Below are positions 9,348-18,891 of a DNA stretch of 64,000 nucleotides, one piece after another. The notes under the pieces were generated by a model. That model worked only from the letters and a program-made list of their open reading frames with translations, had not been told where the DNA came from and did not search any database. The DNA comes from CAVQBC01 sp963710665 (lineage in GTDB: Bacteria > Actinomycetota > Thermoleophilia > Solirubrobacterales > Solirubrobacteraceae): contig CAVQBC010000003.1 of NCBI GenBank assembly GCA_963710665.1, positions 682,001-746,000 on the forward strand, given 5' to 3'. Made by a program: the position numbers and the translations under genes. Every line of letters starts with the position of its first letter. Positions within the stretch are counted from its first letter, which is position 1.

Positions 9348-9404
9348 CACTGCGGCGGCGCCGCGGACTGAACACGGTCCCCCCTCCTCCGAAAGGAGCC
9401 CGCC

Positions 9405-9878
9405 GTGTCCGTTGTCTGCCGGTCCTACGCCACCGAGGACGAGGCCCGTAGCGCCGTCGACCGCCTGCTGGACGCCGGGGTGCCCGGCGAGGGCGTGCGC
9501 GTGCTGCGCGGCTCGCCCGCGCGCGACGTGCGCACCGAGGAGGTCGGCGAGTTCGCCGGCTCGATCGCGCCTGACGCCCCTATCGGCGACTTCGCCGGCG
9601 CACCGCACGAGCGGCGCACCGTGGCCGGGAGCTTCGCCGCCCCGGGCGACGGCGGCCGCAAGGGCAGCTTCGCCGACGCCGACCGCGAGACCGTGACGAC
9701 CTATCCCGCCGGCGTGCAGCACATGCACGTCGAGGGGCACCGTCACGTCCGCCGGCTGCTGATGGAGGCCGGCCTCGACGCGGCGGCCGCCGAGCGCGAC
9801 ATCGCCGCGCTGCACGAGGGCCGCGTCCTCGTCCTGGCCGACCTCGAGCCCGCGCAGGCCGAGGCGCTGCTCGCGTAG
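9405..9878 (+). CDS. Hypothetical protein with YflT-like N-terminus
   Basis: A 157-residue soluble acidic protein. The first ~35 residues (VVCRSYATEDEARSAVDRLLDAGVPGEGVRVL) look like the sensor-type alpha/beta start of general stress proteins (YflT/DUF1269-like); the rest is not recognised. A repeated Phe-Ala-Gly/Ser pattern (GEFAGS, GDFAGA, GSFAAP, GSFADA) lies at residues 49-92. The GTG start is preceded by a good GAAAGGAG site. Function unknown. Confidence 0.65.
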   Translation: MSVVCRSYATEDEARSAVDRLLDAGVPGEGVRVLRGSPARDVRTEEVGEFAGSIAPDAPIGDFAGAPHERRTVAGSFAAPGDGGRKGSFADADRETVTTYPAGVQHMHVEGHRHVRRLLMEAGLDAAAAERDIAALHEGRVLVLADLEPAQAEALLA

Positions 9879-9939
9879 ACGCCCCGGCGCGCGCCCGCCG
9901 TAGCTCACTGCCGCGGCGGGCGCGGGCGTGGTCGATCTG

Positions 9940-10270
9940 CCACGCGCCGTGATCAGCCCGATGTGGCTGAACGCCTTGGGGAAGTTCCCGAGCTGCTCGC
10001 CGGCGGCGACGGTGAAGCGCGCGCGCATCGTCGCGTCCTCCACCGTCACGGGCACGCCCGCGCGCACCGCGCCGGCTCGCGGCTGACGTGCGCGGCTGAG
10101 CTGCAGTCGGGAGACCATCCCGTAGTCGGCGATCGGGACGGAGGCGGCGGCCGGGCGGGCGGGCCTCGGCGGCGAGGAAGGTCGCGGAAGTGATGGGCAC
10201 CAGTGGCGTGGGAGGGTGCGCCGTTCCAGACCGCGTAACGGATCGCGGGGCCACTCGCACTCATTCGCCA
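9940..10270 (-). pseudogene. C-terminal remnant of a GH15 glucoamylase/trehalase-like gene
   Basis: Read on the minus strand, 10040 to 9950 encodes RARFTVAAGEQLGNFPKAFSHIGLI. The GEQLGNFPxAFSHIGLI string is the characteristic end of GH15 glucoamylase/trehalase-type proteins. Nothing upstream in this frame matches the catalytic barrel, so only the tail survives. The surrounding sequence up to about 10342 shows short out-of-frame coding-like pieces but no intact gene. Confidence 0.55.
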
Positions 10271-10342
10271 TCCGATCGAGGATGAGACATGCGAGGCCTG
10301 AAGGACGGGCTGCCGCCGGTGACCAGCAGGTGCTGGCGTCGC

Positions 10343-11320
10343 CTACGGGCTGCTGGCCGACGACTGAGCCGCGCGGATCGTCACCGCGAAGGTCGCGGCG
10401 TAGGGCGCCGCGGGCGTCGCGGTGGCGAAGCCGCCCGCGATCAGCGCGTTGGCGGGCGCGGTCATCGGCTCGAAGCAGATGAAGGCGCGGCCGGGAGGGG
10501 CGAACACCTGCGCGACCGGGTAGCCCGCCTCGTAGGCGACCTCGATCCGCCGCCCGCCGCCCTCGACCGCGAAGACGGGCGGCTCCGCCAGCCGGTCGAA
10601 GCCGTCGTCGTAGCTCCGGTCGCCGAGCGGGCCCTCGTAGGGCTCCACGCGTTCGTGCACGCCGGTCGGGATCGCGCGCGCGTCGAGCGCGATCCGGCGG
10701 CGCACCGGCAGCCGGATGCGCCAGCGCTCGCGCGCATCGCCGGTCAGCGCGAAATAGGGATGGAAGCCGAAGGACACCGGCACCGGCCCGTCGGTGGGCA
10801 CGACGGTCATGCGCACCCGCAGCGTCGCGTCGCGCACCTCGGCGTCCATCCGCATCAGGTGGGGGAACGGGAACGCCGCGTGGGCGGGGCTGCCGCGGCC
10901 GGCGTCGAGCTCGGCGGTGAGGCGGGCGGAGTCCGCCGCGGTGGCCGAGACGACCCGCCAGCGCCCGGGAAGCACCCCGTGGATGGGCAGTTCATGCTCG
11001 TCCTCGGGAAGCGACGCCTCGAGCGGCCGGAGGTCGACGGTGCGCTCGAGTGCCCGGTACGACCACGCGCCGAGCCGGTTGGCCCACGGGTGCAGCAGCG
11101 GGATGCCCATCGTCTTCCCCGCGGCGGCGTAGGCCTTCAGGCCGCGGTTCTGGGCGAGCAGCTCCTCGCCGTCGTGGACGAGCGAGCAGCAGATCATGCC
11201 GGCCCCGGGCACGAAGGTCGCGCTCAGCGCCGCGGCCGGGACGCTGAGCGTCACCGTCTCGAAGCCGTCCCGCTCGCCGTGCAGGACCTGCGGATCCGGT
11301 GACGCGCCGAGGAGGCTCAT
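10343..11320 (-). CDS. Aldose 1-epimerase family protein
   Basis: A 325-residue galactose-mutarotase-fold enzyme acting on sugar anomers. Family signatures are GIPLLHPWANRL near residue 75, HELPIHGVLPG (first catalytic His), SFGFHPYFAL (second catalytic His) and, near the C-terminus, AFICFEPMTAPANAL (catalytic Glu region). ATG 11320 overlaps the stop of the flavoprotein gene (ATGA), so the pair is an operon. The substrate sugar is unknown; D-glucose-6-phosphate epimerases share this fold. Confidence 0.88.
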   Translation of the reverse strand: MSLLGASPDPQVLHGERDGFETVTLSVPAAALSATFVPGAGMICCSLVHDGEELLAQNRGLKAYAAAGKTMGIPLLHPWANRLGAWSYRALERTVDLRPLEASLPEDEHELPIHGVLPGRWRVVSATAADSARLTAELDAGRGSPAHAAFPFPHLMRMDAEVRDATLRVRMTVVPTDGPVPVSFGFHPYFALTGDARERWRIRLPVRRRIALDARAIPTGVHERVEPYEGPLGDRSYDDGFDRLAEPPVFAVEGGGRRIEVAYEAGYPVAQVFAPPGRAFICFEPMTAPANALIAGGFATATPAAPYAATFAVTIRAAQSSASSP

Positions 11321-12675
11321 GCCGACGCCGGGACGGGCGACGCGAGCTCCAGGAGTCCGAACAGGAGGCTCTCGGAGAACGTCGGGAACGGCTGGATGGT
11401 GTCGCGCAGGACGTCCAGCGGGACGCGGGCGCGGATCGCGAGCGTCGCCTGCCCGAGCCACTCTCCCGCCTCCGGCCCGATCGCGTAGGCGCCGGTCAGG
11501 CGCTCGCCGTCGGAGACCAGCGTGAGGAAGCCCGGCCGCTCGTCGTAGGAGCGCATGTAGGTCGAGGTGCGCGCCACCCCGGCCAGGGGGACCGTCGCCT
11601 GCAGCGGCCCCTCGGCCTCGCCGACGGACGCGACCTGGGGATCGGTGAACACGACCCGCGGGACGGCGTCGTAGCGCGCCTCGGTGGGGCGGCCGAGGAT
11701 GTTGTGGGCGACCACGCGCGCCTGGTACTTGGCGACGTAGGTCAGCGGCCAGAGGCCGGTGACGTCCCCGAGCGCCCACACCCCCTCGCCCGCCGCCATC
11801 CGGGCGTCGACCGGGACGCCGGCCGGGCCCGCCTCGATGCCGACGCGCTCGAGGCCGAGGCCGGACACGCGCGGCCGGCGCCCGGTGGCCACGAGCAGCC
11901 GGTCGCCGCGCAGCTCGTCCTCCCCGTCCAGCACGAGCACGAAGTCGCCGTGCTCGCGGCGCGCCTCGGTGACCTTGCGCCCGAGGTGGAGCGCGATGCC
12001 GTCGGCCGCCAGCGCCTCGGCGAGCGCCTCGCCCACCGCGCGCGGCTCCCGCGGGAGCAGGTGCTCGGCGCCCTCGCAGAGTGCGACCTGGACGTCCATG
12101 CGGGCGAAGGCCTGCGCCAGCTCGACCCCCACCGGCCCGCCGCCGAGCACCAGCAGGCGCGGCGGCAGCTCGCGCACGCCCGTGGCCTCGCGGTTGGTCC
12201 ACACGCCGTCGAGCTCGCGCAGTCCCGGGATCGGCGGGATGACGGGGTCCGAGCCCGTGGCGAGCACGATGTGCGCCGCGGTGTAGCGGTCGTCGCCCAC
12301 GCGCACCACGCCCGGGCCGTCGATGGCGCCGGCGCCGCGGATGAGCTCGATCCCCTTGGTCTCGAGCCAGGCGACCTGGCCGGAGTCGTCGTAGCCGGAG
12401 ACCATGAAGTCCCGCCAGGCGAGCGCCGCCGACGGGTCGAGCCGTCCGGTCGCGGCCTCGCGGGCGCCGGGCGCGTCGAGCGCGGCGGCCAGCGCCTCGC
12501 CCGGCCGCAGCAGCGTCTTGGAGGGGATGCACGCCCAGTAGGAGCACTCACCTGCCACCAGCTCGCGCTCGGCGATGGCGACGCGCAGTCCTCCGTCGGC
12601 GAGCGCCCCGGCGCAGTGCTCGCCGCCGGGGCCGGCGCCGATCACGATCACGTCATAGTCCGTCGTCGTCGTCAT
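11317..12675 (-). CDS. FAD-dependent pyridine nucleotide-disulfide oxidoreductase
   Basis: A 452-residue class I flavoprotein disulfide reductase, related to dihydrolipoamide dehydrogenase and mercuric reductase. The FAD motif is VIVIGAGPGGEHCAGAL, the redox pair is C-x4-C in ECSYWACIPSK, and the NAD(P) fold is LLVLGGGPVGVELAQAF. VWALGDVTG is the second FAD motif. The SYWA insert between the two cysteines replaces the usual LNVG, so it is probably not an E3 component. ATG 12675 (MTTTTDYD) is chosen because the FAD fold starts seven residues later; the open frame extends 54 codons upstream. Confidence 0.88.
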   Translation of the reverse strand: MTTTTDYDVIVIGAGPGGEHCAGALADGGLRVAIAERELVAGECSYWACIPSKTLLRPGEALAAALDAPGAREAATGRLDPSAALAWRDFMVSGYDDSGQVAWLETKGIELIRGAGAIDGPGVVRVGDDRYTAAHIVLATGSDPVIPPIPGLRELDGVWTNREATGVRELPPRLLVLGGGPVGVELAQAFARMDVQVALCEGAEHLLPREPRAVGEALAEALAADGIALHLGRKVTEARREHGDFVLVLDGEDELRGDRLLVATGRRPRVSGLGLERVGIEAGPAGVPVDARMAAGEGVWALGDVTGLWPLTYVAKYQARVVAHNILGRPTEARYDAVPRVVFTDPQVASVGEAEGPLQATVPLAGVARTSTYMRSYDERPGFLTLVSDGERLTGAYAIGPEAGEWLGQATLAIRARVPLDVLRDTIQPFPTFSESLLFGLLELASPVPASA

Positions 12676-12812
12676 GGGCCTCAGTCGCGCTCGGGTGCCG
12701 TTCGTTACCACGAGGCTCCCACGCCGGGATGGGGTCGTGCGAACGATTTGCAGGCTCGGACCATGGCGGCGAACGGCGCGCGCGAACCCACGCCACTCGG
12801 CGCGGTACCACG

Positions 12813-12923
12813 AAGCTGCAAATCTGTCGCGCGACACGGTGAAGACCCCACGTGCGGGTGATCTACCGCAAGCTCGGCGCCACCCAGCGCGCCGAGGCGG
12901 TGCACGTCGCGCGCGAGCGCTAA
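12813..12923 (+). pseudogene. LuxR-type HTH C-terminal remnant
   Basis: The plus strand reads LSRDTVKT and then, after one extra C in the run at 12846-12849, HVRVIYRKLGATQRAEAVHVARER followed by TAA. This is the end of a LuxR/NarL HTH (recognition helix plus C-terminal helix). Nothing upstream on this strand encodes the rest; the intact flavoprotein gene starts just to the left on the other strand. It is a decayed fragment. Confidence 0.65.
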
Positions 12924-12937
12924 CTGATCTGAGAGCC

Positions 12938-13775
12938 TCACGCCTGGATCGCGCTGAGCAGCGCGACGCCCGCCACGACGGTTGCGACGCCGGCGACCTG
13001 CACGCGGGCCAGCCGCTCGCCGAACAGGGCGTACGCCGCGACGGCCGCCAGCCCGCCGAACTGGGAGGCGAGCACGGCGCTCACCGCGATCCCGTGGCGG
13101 GAGCCGAGACCGAACGCGAAGAAGCCCGCCACCTCGCAGAAGCCCGAGAGCAGCGCGAGCGGGACCGCCGCCCGCGGGATCCGCAACCGGCCCCGCACCG
13201 CGAGCGGCAGCGTGATGAGCCCGACCCCCAGCAGCCGGGTCGGCAGCGCCGCCACACGACCGGAAGCGTCGCGCTCACCCGCGCGGTGGCGTACAGGCCC
13301 ACCCCGAACGCCACCGCGGCGCCGACCGCCAGCGCCGGCGCGGAGCGCGACGGCGCCGCGGTCCGGGTCGGGCGACCCGGCCGCCAGCATCACGCCGACC
13401 GCGATGATCACGAGCACGGCGGCGGCCGAGGCCGCGAGGCGCTCCCCGGCCGCGACCGAGATCACCGCCGTGATCGCGCCCTCCGTGGAGAGAATCGGCG
13501 CCACGATGCCGACCTTGCCGAGCGTCAGCGCCCGGTAGGCCAGGAAAGCCCGAGCAGGTTGCCCGACCCCGCGAGCGCGAGCCAGCGCACCGCGCCGGCG
13601 TCGAGGTCGTCGGGCACCTCGCGGACGGCGACGAGCGGAGCCACGAGCAGCAGGCCGACGGCATCACCCACGCCAGGAGCGGGCCGGCCCCGATCATGCG
13701 GGCGGCGCGGGCGTTGCACAGCGTGGCGGTCGCGAACGCGAGCGCGGCGGCGAGACCGCCGAGGACGGCGAGCAT
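12938..13775 (-). pseudogene. Shattered EamA/DMT-family transporter gene
   Basis: Minus-strand pieces of a ten-helix drug/metabolite transporter are spread over three frames: LAVLGGLAAALAFATATLCNA (start near 13775), then LLVAPLVAVREVPDDLDAG, LALAGSGNLLGL, then VGIVAPILSTEGAITAVISVA and VLVIIAVGVMLAAG. After more shifts come LGVGLITLPLAVRG, LALLSGFCEVAGFFAFGLG and VQVAGVATVVAGVALLSAIQA. At least four frame changes are needed, so it is a pseudogene unless the assembly is poor here. The 262 bases to the right (13776-14037) hold a short plus-strand open stretch ending at 14026 that I cannot assign. Confidence 0.75.
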
Positions 13776-14037
13776 GGCCCAGGCTATCCCGCCCGCCCAG
13801 GGTCACCGGGGTGAAATCGCGACGGGTGACGTCACGCTCACCACCAGGGCCGCGGCGGCCGCCCGCGGGCTCGGTCAGCGACTACGAAGCGGCCGTGAGC
13901 CGCGCCGCGGCCCGCTCGACCGAGTCCGAGCGAAGTGCGGTCGCCGGCTTCCTCGCAGAGGTGACCGCGGCGGCCGAGGAGCACACCGAGCGCATCCGCG
14001 CCACGCCCCGGCGGCGGCGCGGCTGACCCGCTCCGCG

Positions 14038-15015
14038 TCAGGCGCGCGCGGCCGTGGGCGCGATCTCGGACAGCAGCGCGGCGCCGATCGCCCCGCCGAG
14101 GTCGCCGAGCGCGGCCAGGTGGATGGCCGGTGGGCGGTCGTCGGCGAACAGGTGCGGGTGCATCGCGTCGGCGATGCGGTCCACGTAGGGCTGGCCCAGG
14201 CGCAGGCCGAGGCCGCCGCCGACGATCACCGCCTCCACGTCGAGCACGTTCACGCACGAGGCCACCCCGGCGCCGAGCGCCTCGACGGCCCGGTCGATCA
14301 GCCGCACGGCGAGGTGGTCGTTGTGGCGCAGCGCCCGGGCCCACACGCCGCTGGTCAGCCGGGTGCGGCCGCGGTCCTCCATGATCTTGAACAGCTGGGT
14401 CTTGGCCCCTGCCTCGAGCTCCTTGTGCGCACGGGCCTCCATCGCGGCGCGGCCCGCGTAGGCCTCCATGCACCCGCGCCGCCCGCAGGGGCACCTCGCC
14501 CCGTCGATCTTGACCACGACGTGGCCGATCTCGCCCGCCGCGCCGCGACCGCTCCACGGCTTGCCGTCGAGGACGACGCCGCCGCCGACCCCGGTGCCCC
14601 AGAACACGCCGAGGATCGACTGGTACGGCCGGCCGGCGCCGTGGTGGAACTCGGCGGCCGTCGCGACGTCGACGTCGTTGCCGATCACCACCGGTGCGCC
14701 CAGCGCGCCCTCGAGCGCGGGCCCGAGGGCGAAGGTGCCCTCCCACTTGGGGAGGTTGCGCGCGCTCGTCACGGTGCCCGCGCGCTGGTCGATCGCACCG
14801 GGCGAGCCCACGCCGATCCCGGCCAGCGCGCCGGTCTCGACCTCCGCGCTCTCCGCAGCCTCGCGCAGGGCAGCGGCCATGGCGTCCGCGACGTCGGATG
14901 GGCCGCCCTTGGTCGGGGTCGGGTGGCGCGCCTGGCCGAGCACCTTGTACTCGTCGTCGACCACCGCCGTCTGGATCTTGGTTCCGCCGAGATCGATGCC
15001 GCCACGTGCCGTCAT
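14038..15015 (-). CDS. ROK-family glucokinase
   Basis: A 325-residue ATP-dependent sugar kinase of the ROK family, probably phosphorylating glucose in the cytoplasm. Motifs: phosphate-binding GIDLGGTKIQTAVVD at the N-terminus, IGNDVDVATAAEF (catalytic Asp), GTGVGGGVVLDG, and the ROK zinc motif CPCGRRGCMEAYAG. No N-terminal HTH is present, so it is an enzyme rather than a NagC/XylR-type repressor. ATG 15015 overlaps the stop of the CrtA-like gene (ATGA). Confidence 0.9.
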   Translation of the reverse strand: MTARGGIDLGGTKIQTAVVDDEYKVLGQARHPTPTKGGPSDVADAMAAALREAAESAEVETGALAGIGVGSPGAIDQRAGTVTSARNLPKWEGTFALGPALEGALGAPVVIGNDVDVATAAEFHHGAGRPYQSILGVFWGTGVGGGVVLDGKPWSGRGAAGEIGHVVVKIDGARCPCGRRGCMEAYAGRAAMEARAHKELEAGAKTQLFKIMEDRGRTRLTSGVWARALRHNDHLAVRLIDRAVEALGAGVASCVNVLDVEAVIVGGGLGLRLGQPYVDRIADAMHPHLFADDRPPAIHLAALGDLGGAIGAALLSEIAPTAARA

Positions 15016-15728
15016 GGGGCGCAGCGTAGTCGCTCAGACCCCGCCAAGGGATCGCGTCCGTCCCACGTCCCGCGCGCGCCGAAGGGGCGGAAGCGCGCGA
15101 AGAGCTCCTCCGCGTACCAGCGCTCCGCCCGCGTGCGCCGCACGACCTCGGCGTGCTCGGGGCGGCGGTAGGCGAACTCCCGCACCGCGTCCTCCGAGCG
15201 CCAGAGCGAGAACGTCGCCTGGCGGGCGATCGGCCACTCGCCGATCCCCACCGAGGCCAGCAGGCCCGGCCGGCCGACGAGGTCGCCGGCGACCGGCAGG
15301 ATCGACCGGTAGAAGGCGACCAGGCGCCGCGGGCGGATGCTCGCGCGGGTCAGGATCGCGACCGGCCCGTCGCCGGCGGCGCCGGCCGCACCCGCCAGCG
15401 GATCGGCCCCGCCCCACGCGCCACGGGAGCGCAGCGGCGCCAGCCGCACGCTGTAGGTCTCGGCGGCCAGCGAGGCCCAGCGCGCCGCCACCTCGGAGCG
15501 GTCGAGGAACGCGTCGAGCGCGGCCTCGTCGTCCCACACCGCGAACATCGCCCAGCGGCGCAGGTCGGCCCCGAGCGTCATCGCCTGGCCTCGCCCCGTG
15601 CCGAGGAGCCGCCAGAACCGCAGGCCGGGCGTGCGACGCAGCAGCGGGCGGTCGAGCCCCATCCGCGAGAATCCCTCCGGCGCGGTCTCGCGCGGGTAGC
15701 GGGTCAGGTGAAAGGAGGCGACCAGCAC
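15012..15728 (-). CDS. Spheroidene monooxygenase-like protein (CrtA family)
   Basis: A 238-residue protein of the CrtA family, whose characterised members add keto groups to acyclic carotenoids. Visible signatures are an N-terminal LVASFHLTRYP, a central MTLGADLRRWAMFAVWDDEAALDAF segment and the C-terminal YAEELFARFRPFGARGTWDGRDPL. A second, internal ARG/SRGAWGGADPL copy suggests a duplicated half. It is coupled to the kinase gene and divergent from lanB, with 51 bases between their starts. A role in carotenoid oxygenation is inferred from family and from crtI/crtB/cruF in the same window. Confidence 0.75.
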   Translation of the reverse strand: MLVASFHLTRYPRETAPEGFSRMGLDRPLLRRTPGLRFWRLLGTGRGQAMTLGADLRRWAMFAVWDDEAALDAFLDRSEVAARWASLAAETYSVRLAPLRSRGAWGGADPLAGAAGAAGDGPVAILTRASIRPRRLVAFYRSILPVAGDLVGRPGLLASVGIGEWPIARQATFSLWRSEDAVREFAYRRPEHAEVVRRTRAERWYAEELFARFRPFGARGTWDGRDPLAGSERLRCAP

Positions 15729-15779
15729 GTCTGGACTACGTTTCGCCCCGCGACGCGGCGCACGGTGGTACTCGCGTCA

Positions 15780-18700
15780 ATGATCGCCGGATCCACAGCC
15801 GGGTGGTCCTATCAGCCCCTTGATTGGGTTCTGGTGCGATCGCCGCTCCTGCCGGTCGAGCGCTACCTGGAGCTCCAGGGCGGGGGCCGGCCAGGGCACG
15901 AGTCCGAGCTCCCGCGGGCGGTGCGCGATCCGATGGTACGGCGGGCGATCATCGTCGCCTCCGAGTCGCTCTTCGGGCAGCTGGGTCGTCCGCCGTCCCG
16001 TCCGCCCGCCCTGCGCCGCCGGCGGCTGGCCGTGCTCCGGTACCTCATCCGCATGTCCACGCGCCCGACGCCCTATGGCTTGAACGCGGGCGTATCGCTC
16101 GCGAGATGGGGCGACGGCACCGACCTCGCGCTCAGCTCCGAGGAGGTGGTGCGGGCCCGCCTCGACATGGGCCTCCTCGCCGCGCTGATCGGCGACCTCG
16201 AGGGCCGTCGGGAGGTGGTGCGCGAGCTCCGGCTCGAGACCCACCCGACGGTCAGCGTCCGCGCCGGCAGGGCCGTGCTGCCGGAGCGGCTCGGCGGCGG
16301 CGACCCCTTCGAGGTCTCCGTGCGCGCGACCCGTCCCGTGCTCCGCGCGCTCGAGCGCTGCCGTGAGGCTCCGACTCCGTTTCCCGAGCTCGCGGGCGCT
16401 CTTGCAGCGGACTTCCCGGATGCCGGACCGCGGATCGAGGAGCTCATCCACGCCCTCTTGCGGGAAGGCCTGCTCGTGAGCGACCTTCGGCCCCCTCTGA
16501 CCCGCGGCGATCCGGCGCGCCACCTCCTGGCGAGGCTGGACCGGCTCGCCGCCGCCCGTGCCGAGCGGAACCGGCTGGCCGCGGCGATCGCGGCGTGCGA
16601 ACGCTGGGAGCTCCTGGATGCCACGGCCGGGGCGCGGCGGTTTCCAGTCCTCCTGGACACGGCGCGCGCGGTGACGACGGCGCCTGTCGAGGAGCCGCCG
16701 GTGCGGGTGGACATGATGCGGCCGCTCGCCGGCGAGCGGATCGCCCGCGCCGTGGGCGCAGAGGCGGCACGAGCGGCAGAGCTGCTGCTCCGCCTCTCAC
16801 CGGCGCCCTCGGGCTCGGCCGCCCTCAACTCCTACCGCGACCGCTTCGTCGAGCGCTATCCCCCGCCTACCGAGGTGCCGCTCCCGGAGCTCCTCCGGCC
16901 CGATGTCGGGCTCGGCCCGGTGGACCTGCGCGCGGACGTCGCGCGGGAGCGTCCGGCCGACGAGGCGGCGCGGCGTCGCAACCGCCGGCTCCTCGAGATC
17001 GCGACCTCGGCGCTGCACGCCGGCGAGCTCTCGGTCGAGCTCGACCCCGACGCGATCGCGGACCTCGACTCCGCGCCCTCCTCGCAAGCGCTGCCGTCCA
17101 CGGTCGACGTCGCGGTCTTCGTGGCCGCCGCCTCGCGCGAGGCACTCGACGCGGGCCGGTTCCGCGTGGTGGTGTCGCCGATGGTCGGCTCCCCCGCGGC
17201 CGGGAGGATCCTCGGTCGGTTCGCCTATCTCTTCGGCGAGCGGGGCGAGCGCGCGATGACCGAGGCGGTGCGGCGGCATGAGGCGGGCGAGCTCGATTCG
17301 GTCTGCGCGGAGCTCGTCTACAGCCCCGAGCGATCCTCGCTGGGCAACGTGACGATCCGCCCGGCCACGCGGAGCCACGAGATCGTGGTGGGCGTCTCGC
17401 CCGGCGTGCAGCGAGCGCGGGTGATCCCGGTCGGCGAGCTCGTCGTCGGCGTGCATGACGACGCCTTCTATCTGCGCTGGCCGGCGGGCGGCACGTACGT
17501 GGAGGTCTGCGAGGGCCACATGCTGAACCCGACCACGGCGCCTGCGGTGTGCGCGTTCCTCGCCCAGATGCGTCACGCCGGCCGGCCCTTGATGACGCCC
17601 TTCCAGTGGGGTCTCGCGCGGGAGCTGCCGAGGCTGCCCCGGGTCGAGGCCGGCCGCATCGTGCTGAGCCCCGCGACGTGGCGGCCGCCGTTCGGCACCG
17701 GCGCGCTCGAACCGCATTCCCCCGACGGCTTCGCCTCCGCCCTCGGCGTCGTGGCGCGCTCGCTGGCGGCTGCCCCGCAGGGTGTACGCGGCGCAGGGAG
17801 ACAACCGGCTGCTGCTCGATCTCGACGATCCCCAGCAGGTCGAGCTCCTCAGGAGCCTGGTGCGCTCCCCGGACGACGGCACCGAGGTCGTCCTCCACGA
17901 GGCGCTGCCAGGCGTCGACGACGCGTGGCTGCCGGGAGGCGGAGGAAGCTTCCTGGTCGAGCTGGCCGTTCCGCTCGCGCGCCACGCGGCGTCCCGCGCC
18001 GGCTCGCCGTCCGATGACCGTCGCCCGCCCGCCCGGTCGGTGGTGCCGCCGCGAAAGGTTCGCGTGCGGCCGCCCGGGAGCGAATGGCTGTACGCGAAGG
18101 TCTATGCGGCCGGCACGAGCGGCGATCAGCTCGTCGCCGGCCCTCTGGGCGAGCTCGTCCGGGAGGCACTCCTCTCGGGGCTCGCCGACGACTGGTTCTT
18201 CGTCCGCTACCGGGATGAGCGGTCACACCTGCGGGTGCGCTTCCGCGGCGAGCCGCGCAGGCTCACCGGTGAGCTCGCGCCGCGCCTGTACGCGTGGGCG
18301 TCGGACCTGATGGACCGGGGCGCGTGTCAGGCGCTCACGCTCGACACCTACGAGCGTGAGCTCGAGCGATACGGCGGCGAACCGGGGATGAACGTGGCCG
18401 AGGCCGTCTTCGGCATCGACAGCGGCATGGTGGTGGAGATCATCCGGCTCGACCTGGCGCGGACGATCCCCGTCCCGCGGGAGCAGCTCTGCGCGCTCAC
18501 GCTCGACTGCCTGCTCGAGGGGCTCGGCCTCGACGCCGAGGCCAGGCTCCGCTGGTGCGCGGCCCGCGTGCAGTCTCGACACGATGTCGGAGTCGAGTGG
18601 CGCGAGCACAAGGACGAGCTGCGGTCGCTGCTCGGGTCCCGGGGCGCCGGACACGAGCCACTCGCGCCGCTGCTCGAGAGCTTCGTCCGCGAGCTGCGCC

Positions 18701-18891
18701 CGCACGGGGAACGCCTCGCCGCGCTCAGGGCCGAAGGCGCGATCGCGTGGCCGACTGCCGGCGACGTGATGGCAAGCTTCGCCCACATGCACTGCAACCG
18801 GCTCCTCGGGCTCGACCGCGACGCCGAGCATCGCGCTCTCGGCCTGCTCCTCCGCGCGCGCGAGAGCCTCGCTCGCGCGCCGGTCGGATGA
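15780..18891 (+). CDS. Class I lanthipeptide dehydratase LanB (frameshifted)
   Basis: LanB glutamylates Ser/Thr of the precursor using Glu-tRNA, then eliminates glutamate to give dehydro-residues. The first 655 codons (frame from ATG 15780) carry MSTRPTPYGLNAG (~residue 93), NSYRDRFVERY, VTIRPATRSHEI and LPRVEAGRIVLSPATWRP, all typical of the glutamylation domain. The frame breaks at 17745-17746: dropping one G of CTCGGCG restores ALASWRARWRLPRRVYAAQGDNRLLLDLDD in the other frame. That frame then runs to 18891 through the elimination domain (EWLYAKVYAAG, WFFVRYRDERSHLRVRF). The repaired product is 1036 residues, normal for LanB. As written, frame one would stop at 18017. The start has no strong ribosome site; GTG 15765 is an alternative. 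Confidence 0.87.

Noticed and set aside
13802..14026. Short plus-strand open frame ending ERIRATPRRRRG
   Set aside because: No family match or ribosome site; it adjoins a decayed gene and could be chance.
15780..18017. LanB as a natural two-protein split enzyme
   Set aside because: The break lies within the N-terminal domain, not at the domain border, and the second part lacks a ribosome site; one base restores a full-length protein.
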